Notes: generated by a model from the letters alone, not told the origin. A DNA stretch of 64,000 nt from Hallella mizrahii (GCF_009695775.1 NZ_VUNG01000003.1:1-64000), one strand, 5' to 3'. Positions 27,109 to 36,367 are shown, counted from the stretch's first letter. A program made the numbers and translations.

Positions 27109-27152
27109 TCAACGCCGGAACGCAATTCTGTCAACGCCGGAACGCAATTCCG
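27109..27152. repeat. 22-bp tandem duplication upstream of the Skp genes
   Basis: GTCAACGCCGGAACGCAATT (plus two bases) is present twice in a row, and the start of a third copy follows. A hairpin GGTGCTTT/AAAGCACC lies just before it at about 27076-27102 and may end bamA transcription. Confidence 0.7.
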
Positions 27153-27266
27153 TCAACGAAACGGCTGAAAAGTAAAAAAACACTAAAGGATAAGGGCTTC
27201 CCTGTAACATTTAGTTCAGACAAACGTCGCAGGGATAGTCAACTGATCAATAAAAGGAAATTGAAT

Positions 27267-27818
27267 ATGAAGCAGATGATTGTAAAAAACAATTGGAGCA
27301 GACTGGGGGGCATCCTTCTACTCTGTCTCTTCGCCTTCATGCCATTCTCAAAGGCCAATGCACAGAAGTTCGCATTGGTGGACATGGACTATGTGCTAAA
27401 AAACATACCGGCCTATGAGCGTGCCAATGAGCAGCTCAATCAAGTATCAAAGAAGTGGCAGGCTGAGGTAGAGGCTCTGAACACAGAAGCTGCCACCATG
27501 TATAAGAACTATCAGAATGAGATGGTATTCCTCTCACAGGAGCAGAAAAAAGCCAAGCAGGAGCAGATCATGCAGAAAGAAAAGGAAGCTGCTGACCTCA
27601 AACAAAAATATTTTGGCCCCGAAGGCGAGCTCTTTAAGAAACGCGAGAGCCTGATGACGCCCATCCAGGAAGAGATCTACAATGCGGTGAAGGACATCTC
27701 TGAGCTCCGTGGCTACAGCCTCGTGCTCGACCGTGCCTCTGATACCGCTATCATCTTCGGCTCGCCGAAGATCGACATCTCAGACGAGGTGCTCCAAAAA
27801 CTGGGATATGGAAAGTAA
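27267..27818 (+). CDS. OmpH/Skp family periplasmic chaperone, first copy
   Basis: A periplasmic holdase expected to carry unfolded outer-membrane proteins to BamA. The 183-residue protein has a signal peptide cleaved after KANAQ (about residue 33). The conserved start of the mature domain (KFALVDMDYVLKNIPAYERA), a long charged helical arm (residues 65-130, rich in E, K and Q) and the C-terminal strand SLVLDRASDTAIIFGSPKIDISDEV follow. The ATG at 27267 is used in preference to a TTG two codons earlier. Two more copies follow. Confidence 0.88.
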   Translation: MKQMIVKNNWSRLGGILLLCLFAFMPFSKANAQKFALVDMDYVLKNIPAYERANEQLNQVSKKWQAEVEALNTEAATMYKNYQNEMVFLSQEQKKAKQEQIMQKEKEAADLKQKYFGPEGELFKKRESLMTPIQEEIYNAVKDISELRGYSLVLDRASDTAIIFGSPKIDISDEVLQKLGYGK

Positions 27819-27849
27819 AAGACAATAAAAACAATAAAAACAATCAATC

Positions 27850-28344
27850 ATGAAAAAGTTACTTTTAATGTTAATGCTGATGGCTCCTTTGGCTACTTTC
27901 GCCCAGAAGTTCGGCAAAGTCAACACACAGACCATCATGCAGAATCTGCCTGAAATCGCTAAGATCAACGGAGAACTCCAAGCTACTGCCAAGCAGTACG
28001 AGAATGACTTGAAAAGCATGCAGGACGAGTTGAAGCGTCAGAGCGATGCTTATGACAAGGCAAAGAGCACGATGAATCCTACTGCTCAGAAGCAGAAGGA
28101 AGAAGAACTCAACACGCTCTATCAGAAGATCCAGCAGACCTATAGCGACAACCAGCAGGCTCTGCAGAAGGCACAGCAGGACAAGATGCAGCCTGTCGTG
28201 GAGAAAGTGCGCAAAGCCATTGAGAATGTCGGCAAGACAGGTGGTTTTACCTACATCTTCGAAGAGGGTGCCGCTGTCTACACAGGCACCAATGTAGAGG
28301 ATGTCACCGCTAAGGTGCAGGCCGAAATCAACAAGATGAAGTAA
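27850..28344 (+). CDS. OmpH/Skp family periplasmic chaperone, second copy
   Basis: A 164-residue Skp-like protein with a short signal peptide (cleaved after TFAQ, residue 19). The mature start KFGKVNTQTIMQNLPE is the family pattern. A glutamine- and lysine-rich coiled-coil arm spans about residues 45-115, ending in a short domain with FTYIFEEGAAVYTG. It lies 31 bases after the first copy and is followed by a terminator hairpin, so the two form one message. The arm is shorter than in the first copy. Confidence 0.88.
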   Translation: MKKLLLMLMLMAPLATFAQKFGKVNTQTIMQNLPEIAKINGELQATAKQYENDLKSMQDELKRQSDAYDKAKSTMNPTAQKQKEEELNTLYQKIQQTYSDNQQALQKAQQDKMQPVVEKVRKAIENVGKTGGFTYIFEEGAAVYTGTNVEDVTAKVQAEINKMK

Positions 28345-28381
28345 ACGGCATTGCTCTTTCCTCGGCATGACGAGGAGCTGG

Positions 28382-28425
28382 GGTGAGGGTGCGCTACGTG
28401 GCATACCCTCACCTCTTGCTGTCTT
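28382..28425 (+). terminator. Terminator after the second Skp gene
   Basis: GGTGAGGGT (28382-28390) and ACCCTCACC (28405-28413), followed by TCTTGCTGTCTTTT. Confidence 0.65.
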
Positions 28426-28529
28426 TTAAGGACTGTGCCTTCGCTTCGTGCAATCATATACCACGGTGTCGCTGGCGCAATCGTTATCCATTTACCGTCT
28501 CCGTATTGTCAACATAAATCATTCCAACC

Positions 28530-29093
28530 ATGAGGCATTTGTTTGTTAGTGCTTTTTTTCTGTTTCTCGGCAGTCCGCTTTTTGCCCAGAGTACAGTGTC
28601 ATCTACGGTGTCATCCACAGCTACGGTGCCGTCTCAGCAGGCAGCGCCGTCGTTTCATTATGGTTTTCTAAGCTGTCAGAGTGCTTTAGAGGCCATGCCA
28701 GGCTATGCAGATGCCAGGCGTTCTTTAGCCGACTTGAAGGCAAAATACGATGCCGAGATGAAACGCGTGGAGGATGAGTTCAATGCCAAATACGAGGCTT
28801 TTCTCGATGGCCAAAGCACCTTCGCACCGTCGATCCGCGAAAAACGGCAGGCTGAACTGCAGGAACTGATGGAGAAAAACCAGGCATTCAAGGATCAGGC
28901 CAAGCAATATCTCAAGAATGCAGAGCAGGACGCTTACCAGCCTTTGCGTGAGAAACTGGCGGCAGCCATCCAGCGTGTGGGACATGCCAAGGGACTGGCT
29001 TTCGTGCTCAACACCGACAACGGCACACTGCCTTTTGTCAATCCAGAGATGGGAACAGACATCACCGCCGATGTGCTGTCGGCTGTCAAATAG
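28530..29093 (+). CDS. OmpH/Skp family periplasmic chaperone, third divergent copy
   Basis: A 187-residue protein with a signal peptide cleaved after LFAQ (about residue 20). A low-complexity serine/threonine/valine linker (STVSSTVSSTATVPS) follows that the other copies lack. The Skp domain then begins with FHYGFLSCQSALEAMPGY, the helical arm runs over about residues 65-140, and the end is GLAFVLNTDNGTLPFVNPEMG. It is separated from the second copy by a terminator and so may be expressed independently. The linker could place the chaperone away from a partner or be a recent repeat expansion. Confidence 0.82.
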   Translation: MRHLFVSAFFLFLGSPLFAQSTVSSTVSSTATVPSQQAAPSFHYGFLSCQSALEAMPGYADARRSLADLKAKYDAEMKRVEDEFNAKYEAFLDGQSTFAPSIREKRQAELQELMEKNQAFKDQAKQYLKNAEQDAYQPLREKLAAAIQRVGHAKGLAFVLNTDNGTLPFVNPEMGTDITADVLSAVK

Positions 29094-29124
29094 CAGCGGT
29101 GACATCCCCTTAGTAAGGAGACTG

Positions 29125-29180
29125 TCTGTGGCTGTCATATAACCATCTGTAGCTGTCATATCTGTAATGTAGCTGTCAAT
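29125..29180. repeat. Three imperfect TCTGTAGCTGTCATAT repeats before murI
   Basis: Copies at 29125-29140, 29146-29161 and a shorter one near 29168-29179, directly followed by TATAATAAGGAGTAGTGAG, which contains the AAGGAG ribosome binding site of murI. Confidence 0.6.
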
Positions 29181-29199
29181 TATAATAAGGAGTAGTGAG

Positions 29200-30084
29200 A
29201 TGAAAACAAACATTGATGATCAGGCCGAGAAGTCTGAGGCCGTTCAAGAGTCTTTCCCGCCAGCACCGGGTCCCATAGGCATTTTTGATTCCGGCTATGG
29301 CGGATTAACCATATTGCATGGCATCCGACAGTTGTTGCCTCAGTACGATTATATCTATCTTGGCGACAACGCACGAGCTCCTTATGGTCCCCGCTCGTTT
29401 GATGTCGTCTATGAATTTACGCGTCAGGCCGTACAGAAGCTCTTCGAGATGGGCTGTCAGCTGGTGATCCTTGGCTGTAACACCGCATCGGCAAAAGCGT
29501 TGCGCTCGATCCAGCAACATGATCTGCCACAGTGGGATCCCAAGCGGCGTGTGCTCGGCGTCATCCGGCCTACGGCAGAAATCATCGGAAAGCTCACACG
29601 CAACGGCCATGTGGGACTGCTCGCCACAGAAGGCACGGTGAAGAGCCATAGCTACGACATGGAGATCGCTAAGCTTTGGCCCAACATCAAGGTGACGGGG
29701 CAGGCCTGCCCGTTTTGGGTACCCTTGGTGGAATACAACGAGGCAGACTCGCCCGGTGCAGACTATTTTGTCAAGAAGCGCATCGATCAGCTCATGCAAC
29801 TCGATCCCGATATCGACACGATCATCCTGGGCTGTACCCATTTCCCGCTGTTGATGCCAAAGATCCTGAAGTATGTGCAGCCCGGCGTGCGCATTGTTCC
29901 TCAGGGAGAGTATGTCGCCGACAGCCTGAAAGACTACCTCCTTCGCCACACCGACATGGCTTCGCGGCTGACCACCGGCGCCACGGTCAAGTACTATACG
30001 ACCGAGAATCCCGACAAGTTCAAGGAGAGCGCTTCCATCTTCCTCCATGAGCGAGTGCACGTAGAACATATAGAATTAGGATAA
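29200..30084 (+). CDS. murI: Glutamate racemase
   Basis: Converts L-glutamate to D-glutamate for peptidoglycan. The 294-residue protein has the two catalytic cysteines in GCNTASAKAL (C about 91) and GCTHFPLL (C about 206), and the aspartate-containing opening GIFDSGYGGLT near residue 30. An N-terminal extension of some 25 polar residues precedes the domain. A clear ribosome binding site AAGGAG lies upstream. It is followed by rbfA 21 bases later. Confidence 0.95.
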   Translation: MKTNIDDQAEKSEAVQESFPPAPGPIGIFDSGYGGLTILHGIRQLLPQYDYIYLGDNARAPYGPRSFDVVYEFTRQAVQKLFEMGCQLVILGCNTASAKALRSIQQHDLPQWDPKRRVLGVIRPTAEIIGKLTRNGHVGLLATEGTVKSHSYDMEIAKLWPNIKVTGQACPFWVPLVEYNEADSPGADYFVKKRIDQLMQLDPDIDTIILGCTHFPLLMPKILKYVQPGVRIVPQGEYVADSLKDYLLRHTDMASRLTTGATVKYYTTENPDKFKESASIFLHERVHVEHIELG

Positions 30085-30105
30085 AACTTCAAATATTCAT
30101 TTGCT

Positions 30106-30444
30106 ATGCAAGAAACCAGACAGAACCGAATCGCCCGACTCCTTCAGAAGGAGCTGGCTGAGATATTCCAAAGTCAGACACGTGCCATGCACGGTGTCCT
30201 CGTCAGCGTCACCCGTGTGCGCATCAGTCCAGACCTGAGCATTTGTACGGCTTATCTGAGCATCTTCCCTTCTGCAAAGTCAGAAGAACTGCTCAACAAC
30301 ATCAAGGCCAACGAGAAGAGCATCCGCTATGAGCTCGGACGCCGTGTCCACAACCAGTTGCGCATCATCCCGGAGCTTCGTTTCTTCATCGACGACAGTT
30401 TGGATTATATCGACCATATCGACGAGTTGCTCAATAAGAAGTAA
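30106..30444 (+). CDS. rbfA: 30S ribosome-binding factor A
   Basis: A small KH-like protein that helps mature the 16S rRNA 5' end and the 30S subunit, especially in the cold. At 112 residues it has the family length. The N-terminal RIARLLQKELAEIFQ, the central VSVTRVRISPDLSICTAYLS and the C-terminal PELRFFIDDSLDY are characteristic. It sits between murI and a membrane permease in one transcript, 12 bases before the latter. Confidence 0.94.
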   Translation: MQETRQNRIARLLQKELAEIFQSQTRAMHGVLVSVTRVRISPDLSICTAYLSIFPSAKSEELLNNIKANEKSIRYELGRRVHNQLRIIPELRFFIDDSLDYIDHIDELLNKK

Positions 30445-30456
30445 TAGAGGTTTTCA

Positions 30457-31677
30457 ATGAATTTTCCGTTCTTTGTGGCGCGCCGCTATCTCTTCTCCAA
30501 GAAGAAGACCCACGCCATCAATGTGATATCCCTGATCTCTGTCATCGGAGTGGCTGTGGCTACGATGGCCCTCGTCATCGTGTTGTCGGTGTTTAACGGC
30601 TTCCATGACCTGGTGGCCAGCTTCTTCACAAACTTCGACCCACAGTTGAAGGTTGTGCCTGTGGAGGGAAAGACCGTACCAGCCGATGATCCGATTCTCA
30701 CAAAGATCAGTCATTTCCCAGAAGTCGACGTTGCCACGGGTACCGTGGAGGACATGGCATTGGCCATCTACAACGGCAAACAGGCCATGGTGACGATAAA
30801 AGGTGTGGACGACAACTTCCCGCAGCTCACTCATATCACCGAGATACTCTATGGCGACGGGCAATTCCAGCTCCACACAGCCAACCTGCAGTATGGTACG
30901 CCGGGCATCCGTCTGGCTCAGACCTTGGGCTTGGGAGCCAATTGGAAAGGCTATCTCAAGATCTATGCACCGCAGCGTGAGGGCCAGCTCGACATGACCG
31001 ATCCTCAGTCGGGCTTTGTCGTCGACTCGCTGATCTCCCCCGGTGTGGTATTCTCAGTCAATCAGGGTAAGTACGACAAGAGTTATATCGTCACCAGTCT
31101 GGGCTTTGCTCAGAACCTGTTCAACCAGCAGGGCATGGTGTCCGCCTTGGAGCTGAGACTGAAACCAGGCTCGAATTTTGAAAGCGTCAAGGCCCGGATG
31201 CAGCAGGTCGCCGGTAAGAAGTATCAGGTTCTCGACCGCTTCGAGCAGCAGCGCGACACGTTCAAGATCATGAAAGTGGAAAAGCTCATGGCTTATATCT
31301 TCCTGACGTTCATCCTCATCGTGGCGTGCTTCAACATCATCGGCTCGCTCTCGATGCTGATCATCGACAAGAAGGACGATGTCGTCACGCTGCGCAACTT
31401 AGGAGCCTCTGACAAGCAGATCCGCCGCATCTTCCTTTTCGAGGGGCGCTTGATCAGTGTCTTCGGAGCCATCTTTGGCATTTTGCTGGGCTTATTGCTC
31501 TGTTGGCTGCAGCAGCAGTACGGCTTTGTGAAGATGGGCAGCAGCGACGGTACGTTTGTCGTCAACGCCTATCCGGTGAGCGTCCACTACAGCGACGTGT
31601 TGCTGATCTTCCTCACTGTCATCGCTACGGGCTGGCTCGCTGTATGGTATCCTGTACGGAAAAGCCTTGAAAAGTAG
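30457..31677 (+). CDS. Lipoprotein-releasing ABC transporter permease, LolC/LolE-like
   Basis: A 406-residue inner-membrane protein of the MacB/FtsX permease class. A first membrane helix follows the sequence FVARRYLFSKKKTHAIN, typical of LolC/LolE. A large periplasmic domain spans about residues 50-270, followed by three helices within residues 275-400 (FtsX domain). In this family the pair extracts lipoproteins from the inner membrane for transfer to LolA. Only one permease gene and no LolD ATPase are present here, so the partner must be encoded elsewhere. Assignment to LolC or LolE is not possible. Confidence 0.85.
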   Translation: MNFPFFVARRYLFSKKKTHAINVISLISVIGVAVATMALVIVLSVFNGFHDLVASFFTNFDPQLKVVPVEGKTVPADDPILTKISHFPEVDVATGTVEDMALAIYNGKQAMVTIKGVDDNFPQLTHITEILYGDGQFQLHTANLQYGTPGIRLAQTLGLGANWKGYLKIYAPQREGQLDMTDPQSGFVVDSLISPGVVFSVNQGKYDKSYIVTSLGFAQNLFNQQGMVSALELRLKPGSNFESVKARMQQVAGKKYQVLDRFEQQRDTFKIMKVEKLMAYIFLTFILIVACFNIIGSLSMLIIDKKDDVVTLRNLGASDKQIRRIFLFEGRLISVFGAIFGILLGLLLCWLQQQYGFVKMGSSDGTFVVNAYPVSVHYSDVLLIFLTVIATGWLAVWYPVRKSLEK

Positions 31678-31789
31678 AGAACTAAGGGAAAAATAGGAGA
31701 CTAAGAGTATAAAATAGGAAACTAAGAGTATAAAAAAACTGTTGCCAGTCACCGTCACTGACGGTTCTGACAACAGCGAAAAGGATATC

Positions 31790-31829
31790 AGTGCAATGAA
31801 ACGCCATGTGCCGTTTCATTGCACTTTTT
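31790..31829. terminator. Strong terminator hairpin between convergent genes
   Basis: AGTGCAATGAAACG (31790-31803) and CGTTTCATTGCACT (31812-31825) form a perfect 14-bp stem, with a T-run on the plus strand. It overlaps the last codons of the PAP2 gene. A second palindrome, ACCGTCACTGACGGT, lies just upstream around 31750. Confidence 0.85.
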
Positions 31830-32787
31830 GTTTGCATGTCATCGAATAGATATAATTCCAGAGAAAATAAAACGCTGCGGCTGCTATCAGACCGCCCAGG
31901 ACATCGATGGCATAGTGGGCGCGGATATACACCGTGGCGAAGCATATCAGCACCACAAAGGGCAGCAACGTGAAGAACAGTCCTTTGCTGCGGGCACGTC
32001 CTGCCATCAGCAGTGCAATCACCGATATGCCTACATGCGAGCTGGGGAAAGCCGCTGTGGGATGCTCGCCCGCGTTGTGCACGTCAGTGATGAGGTGATA
32101 GAAGATGCCGTCGCTGTATCCGGGGCTTTTCATCATCTCGGTGTGGGTGCTGAAATAGTCCGCTACGTTGGGAAAGATGCCGGCGGCTATCTTCTGGATG
32201 CCCACCGCATGATAGTAATACATCGGTCCGGCAACGGGCAGGAGGTCGTAGATGGCGTAGAAACTAAAAAACGATGCCAGGATGACGAGGGCGCAACGCT
32301 CGAAGTCGTCGTAGCGCTTGAAGAAATAATAGACAATCGTGCCCACGAAAAGAAGGAAGTAGCTCGCGTAGGCCATGTCGAGAATCTCACTGATCCAGTG
32401 CTGCGGGAAATGCTCACAAAACACCAGTGCAGGTTGAAAGCCAAAGAGCTGCTGCTCGAGCGACGCAAAGACGTGATCGAGGTTGGGCAACATGCGGTTG
32501 ATCTGATAAGTATCGCCGTACCACCAGCTCAGCATCACCAGTTGCATCAACACCCTCAGCAATCGTGTCACACGGCAGGGGATAAGCCGATAGACCACCC
32601 ACATGGCCATGGTGATAGCACCCAGTTTTACTCTGTCCCAAATCATTGCTTCGGGATGCTGCACCTTGGTGAAGCAGAAGAGAATGATGAGCAGTGTGAA
32701 GACCATGTAGCCGATAACCACCCATTCCAGGAGCATCGGACCCTTGTGGGGATGCTTTTCGATTTCAAACCATTTCTTGAGTTGCAT
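31816..32787 (-). CDS. PAP2 superfamily membrane enzyme, inositolphosphorylceramide-synthase-like
   Basis: A 323-residue membrane protein with about six helices. The PAP2 phosphotransferase residues are PSSHVG (H251) and the final RAHYAIDVLGG (H291, D295). The first classical motif (KxxxxxxRP) is absent, which fits the PAP2_3 subgroup that includes inositolphosphorylceramide synthases and aureobasidin-resistance proteins rather than soluble-type phosphatases. It overlaps by one base with the upstream epimerase gene, pointing to a shared pathway. Bacteroidetes make sphingolipids, so a lipid head-group transfer role is plausible but inferred. The start MQLKKWFEIEKHP is chosen because upstream codons lie within the epimerase gene. 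Confidence 0.7.
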   Translation of the reverse strand: MQLKKWFEIEKHPHKGPMLLEWVVIGYMVFTLLIILFCFTKVQHPEAMIWDRVKLGAITMAMWVVYRLIPCRVTRLLRVLMQLVMLSWWYGDTYQINRMLPNLDHVFASLEQQLFGFQPALVFCEHFPQHWISEILDMAYASYFLLFVGTIVYYFFKRYDDFERCALVILASFFSFYAIYDLLPVAGPMYYYHAVGIQKIAAGIFPNVADYFSTHTEMMKSPGYSDGIFYHLITDVHNAGEHPTAAFPSSHVGISVIALLMAGRARSKGLFFTLLPFVVLICFATVYIRAHYAIDVLGGLIAAAAFYFLWNYIYSMTCKQKVQ

Positions 32788-33782
32788 TATAGCCAATTGT
32801 TTTCTTGATACCATTTCACGGTGAGCTTTACGCCGCGATGGAGTTGATACTGGGGATGAAAGCCGAGCTCGTCGCAAGCGGGCTCTATGTCGCAGCGCCA
32901 GTTGCGTTGTCTGAGGATATTGTATTTATCATTGTTCAGGGCAGTGATATGTCCTGTGAGTCTGCCGTAGTACTCTCCGCACCAGGTGACGAGCCTCAGC
33001 ACGGCGATTGGTGCCTTGATGCGTATCCACCATGGACGTCCCATGGCCTGACGCAGCTCGTTGCTGAATGTGGAGCTCTGATAGACCTCTCCGTCAGAGA
33101 GGAAGTATTTCCGTCCCGACATGCCGTGGTCGAGAGCCAGGAAGACAGCCTGTACCACGTCCTTGACATATACGAAGGTGATGTCCTGCCGTTTGAAGCC
33201 TACCGCAAAGTCGACGTGCTGCTTGATGCTTTTGGCCATGAGGTAGTAGTCCTTTTCCCTTGGACCATACACACCGGTGGGTCTGAGAACGATATAGTTG
33301 AATTCGTTGCCCACGCTGTCGAGGAATTTCTCGGCCATGAGTTTACTGCGCCCGTATGCGGTGTTGGGTCGTGGCGTATCGTGCTCGGTGATGCTGTGAT
33401 AGGGTTGTTGTTCCCTGATGGCCCCGAAGATGCTCAGACTACTCATGTAGATGAAGCGTCGCACCGGCATGTGCAGTTCCAAGATGGCTTCCACCAGATT
33501 GCGTGTTCCCTCGTAGTTCACGCGGAAGAAGTCGTTGGGATGCAGGCATTTCGTCACACCGGCGGCATGTACGACATAGTCGAAATCATGTCCACGGAGC
33601 TGCTCCACGAGCTTGTCCTTGGAGTTGAAGTCCAGTTCGATGAAGTGGATGCGCGGGTCTTGCAGATAGGCGCGCGAGCTGCTCTTGCGCACGGCGGCCC
33701 ATGTATCGAAGCCTCTTCTGAGTGCTTCCTCAACGATAAAACTGCCAATGAAGCCACTGGCACCGGTAATGAGAATGTTCAT
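32787..33782 (-). CDS. NAD-dependent epimerase/dehydratase (extended SDR)
   Basis: A 331-residue extended short-chain dehydrogenase with the N-terminal dinucleotide fold TGASGFIGSF (residues 6-15) and the catalytic YxxxK in TAYGRSK (about residues 141-147). The substrate cannot be read from the sequence. Proteins of this type act on nucleotide sugars, but some Bacteroidetes relatives reduce 3-ketosphinganine in ceramide synthesis; pairing with a PAP2_3-like enzyme makes the lipid option attractive. It is the first gene of the two-gene unit, and its stop codon overlaps the next start (TAATG). Confidence 0.75.
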   Translation of the reverse strand: MNILITGASGFIGSFIVEEALRRGFDTWAAVRKSSSRAYLQDPRIHFIELDFNSKDKLVEQLRGHDFDYVVHAAGVTKCLHPNDFFRVNYEGTRNLVEAILELHMPVRRFIYMSSLSIFGAIREQQPYHSITEHDTPRPNTAYGRSKLMAEKFLDSVGNEFNYIVLRPTGVYGPREKDYYLMAKSIKQHVDFAVGFKRQDITFVYVKDVVQAVFLALDHGMSGRKYFLSDGEVYQSSTFSNELRQAMGRPWWIRIKAPIAVLRLVTWCGEYYGRLTGHITALNNDKYNILRQRNWRCDIEPACDELGFHPQYQLHRGVKLTVKWYQENNWL

Positions 33783-33910
33783 AGTTTCTATTTGCTTACA
33801 AAGATACTACATATTTCAGATTTTAAGCAAAATAATCCAAACGATATTAGGATTATTCATTTCTTTTTCGTTAATTTGCATCACAAATTCATCTTTTAGA
33901 TCATTAGCCT

Positions 33911-36265
33911 ATGGGAAAAGGTAAGAAAGCGGGTAAGCGCATCACTAAAAAGCAGCTTTCCCAACAGTTGGAACAATTCTTCTCATCGCAACCAGGAAAG
34001 AAACTAACACTGAAAGACATATTCCGTGCGCTTCACCTTGACACGCATCCATTGAAGATGCTTGCCATGGACATCATGGAAGAGATGGCATGGGACGATT
34101 TTATCACCAAGAAAGGTGAGAACGCTTATCAGCTCAATACCAAAGGACAGGTGCAGGAGGGTACCTTCGTGCGCAAGCCAAACGGCAAGAACTCGTTCCT
34201 CGCCGACGGCAGCGACAAGCCCATCTTCGTGGCAGAGCGCAACTCCATGTCGGCACTTACGGGCGACCGTGTAAGGGTGTCGTTCATGGCACGCCGCCAG
34301 AAACATATCAAGGAAGCCCAGGTCATCGAGATTCTCAGCCGTGCCAAGGACACCTTTGTCGGCCGGTTGCGTGTGGACCGCGACATTGCCTTCTGTGTTA
34401 CGCAAAACAGCACCTTCGTGCAGGATATCCTAATTTCCAAGAAGAAACTCAAGGGCGGAAAGACCGACGACAAGGTGCTCGTGAAGATCGTTCAGTGGCC
34501 TGACGAGAACCATAAGAATCCGATTGGCGAAGTCGTCGACGTGCTGGGCAAAACCGGAGAGAACAATGCCGAGATGTGCTCCATTCTCGCACAGTACGGC
34601 CTGCCCTATAAGTATCCAAAGAACGTGGAGGACGCCGCGGAGAAAATCACGGGCGAGATCACGCCCGAGGACGTTGCCGAACGTGAGGACTTCCGCGATA
34701 CATGGACCTGCACCATTGACCCGGCTGATGCCAAAGACTTCGACGATGCCCTGTCCATCAAGAAACTCGACGAAGGACTCTATCAGGTGGGCGTGCACAT
34801 TGCCGATGTCTCGCACTATGTCACCGAAGGCAGTATCATCGACCGCGAGGCCGTGAAGCGTGCCACGTCGGTCTATCTCGTCGACCGCACAATACCGATG
34901 TTGCCCGAGCGCCTTTGCAACTTCGTCTGCTCGTTGCGACCCAATGAGGACAAGCTGACGTTTAGTGTCATCTTTGATCTCGACGAGGATGCCAATGTCA
35001 AGCGCTCGCGCATCGTCCACACGATCATCCGCTCCAACCGTCGCTATGCTTATGAGGAGGCACAGCAGGTGCTGGAGGACAACGGTGTCGTGGACGGACA
35101 GGGACAGCCGGCTCCCGACCCGGGGGCAGCAGGCTATAAGGATGAGTACGGATGGGAGCTCTGTACCCTTGACCGGCTTGCCAAGAAGCTGCGTGAAAGA
35201 AGATTTAAAGACGGCTCTGTGAAGTTCGACACCGAGGAACTCCATTTCGACGTCGACGAGAAAGGCCATCCCACCCGTTGCTACTTCAAGCGGTCGAAGG
35301 ATGCCAACAAGCTTATCGAGGAGTTCATGCTCCTTGCCAACCGCACGGTAGCCGAGAGTGTGGGCCGTGTGCCCAAGGGCAAGAAAGCCAAAGTATTCCC
35401 TTATCGTATCCACGACAACCCGGATCCGGAAAAGATGGAAACGCTCCGGCAGTTCATCGTCAAGTTTGGATATAAGGTCAAGACCGACGGCACACGCGGT
35501 GCCATGGCCAAGAGCATCAACAAGCTCATGGACGAATGTGAGGGAAAGCGCGAGCAGAAACTCGTGCAAAGCGTGGCACTGCGTGCGATGATGAAGGCAA
35601 AGTACAGTGTGCACAACATCGGACACTTCGGACTGGGATTTGAGTATTACACTCACTTCACTTCGCCAATCCGCCGCTATCCCGACACGATGGTGCACCG
35701 GTTGCTGACAAAATATCAGCAGGGCGGGCGCTCGGCCAACGAAAAGCACTATGAGGAGCTCTGCGAGCACTGCTCCGATATGGAACAGATCGCACAGAAC
35801 GCTGAGCGTGATTCCATCAAGTACAAGATGGTGGAGTTCATGGGTGACCATATCGGCGAGGTGTACGACGCACATATCAGCGGCATCACCAGCTATGGCA
35901 TCTACGCCGAGATAGACTCCAACCACTGCGAGGGCATGGTGCCCATGCGTGATCTTGATGATGACTACTACGACTTTGACGAGAAGAACTTCCTGCTCCG
36001 TGGTCGTCGCCACCATCACAAGTATCAGCTTGGCGACCCGATACGTATCCGTGTGGACCGTGCCAACATGGAGCGGCGTCAGCTCGACTTTGTCATCGCC
36101 AAGGACGGTGATGACGGCAAGACGGACGCACACTCGACTTCAAGTCAGCATGACGATACGCGCGCCGCCATATCCGACATGGGCAACATTGCCGCTGAGG
36201 CTGCCAAGAGCAGAGGCCGCCATCAGGGCAAAGGCCACCGCGGTTCCGGCAAGAAGAAAAAGTAA
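33911..36265 (+). CDS. rnr: Ribonuclease R
   Basis: A processive 3'-5' exoribonuclease that degrades structured RNA. The 784-residue protein has an N-terminal winged-helix-like segment, two cold-shock domains (about residues 85-230) and the RNB catalytic domain with the acidic cluster DPADAKDFDDALS near residues 274-286. A C-terminal S1 domain (about 650-730) follows, then a basic tail ending HRGSGKKKK. Domain order and length fit RNase R rather than RNase II. It is probably monocistronic, with its own terminator seven bases after the stop. Confidence 0.95.
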   Translation: MGKGKKAGKRITKKQLSQQLEQFFSSQPGKKLTLKDIFRALHLDTHPLKMLAMDIMEEMAWDDFITKKGENAYQLNTKGQVQEGTFVRKPNGKNSFLADGSDKPIFVAERNSMSALTGDRVRVSFMARRQKHIKEAQVIEILSRAKDTFVGRLRVDRDIAFCVTQNSTFVQDILISKKKLKGGKTDDKVLVKIVQWPDENHKNPIGEVVDVLGKTGENNAEMCSILAQYGLPYKYPKNVEDAAEKITGEITPEDVAEREDFRDTWTCTIDPADAKDFDDALSIKKLDEGLYQVGVHIADVSHYVTEGSIIDREAVKRATSVYLVDRTIPMLPERLCNFVCSLRPNEDKLTFSVIFDLDEDANVKRSRIVHTIIRSNRRYAYEEAQQVLEDNGVVDGQGQPAPDPGAAGYKDEYGWELCTLDRLAKKLRERRFKDGSVKFDTEELHFDVDEKGHPTRCYFKRSKDANKLIEEFMLLANRTVAESVGRVPKGKKAKVFPYRIHDNPDPEKMETLRQFIVKFGYKVKTDGTRGAMAKSINKLMDECEGKREQKLVQSVALRAMMKAKYSVHNIGHFGLGFEYYTHFTSPIRRYPDTMVHRLLTKYQQGGRSANEKHYEELCEHCSDMEQIAQNAERDSIKYKMVEFMGDHIGEVYDAHISGITSYGIYAEIDSNHCEGMVPMRDLDDDYYDFDEKNFLLRGRRHHHKYQLGDPIRIRVDRANMERRQLDFVIAKDGDDGKTDAHSTSSQHDDTRAAISDMGNIAAEAAKSRGRHQGKGHRGSGKKKK

Positions 36266-36271
36266 CACCAT

Positions 36272-36305
36272 AAAGGGACGGATCTTTCGGGGACCGTCCC
36301 TTTTT
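36272..36305 (+). terminator. Terminator of rnr
   Basis: AAAGGGACGG and CCGTCCCTTT enclose ATCTTTCGGGGA and are followed by more T residues. Confidence 0.88.
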
Positions 36306-36367
36306 CTATAGCCATTCCACAAGTGAGTCTTCTTTTGCAACTCTATCCTTTTTTATCGAATAAATGC

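Noticed and set aside
34430..36133. A 567-residue open frame antisense to rnr
   Set aside because: A mirror of rnr codon bias; the sense frame is a full RNase R. The antisense frame has no promoter or family match.
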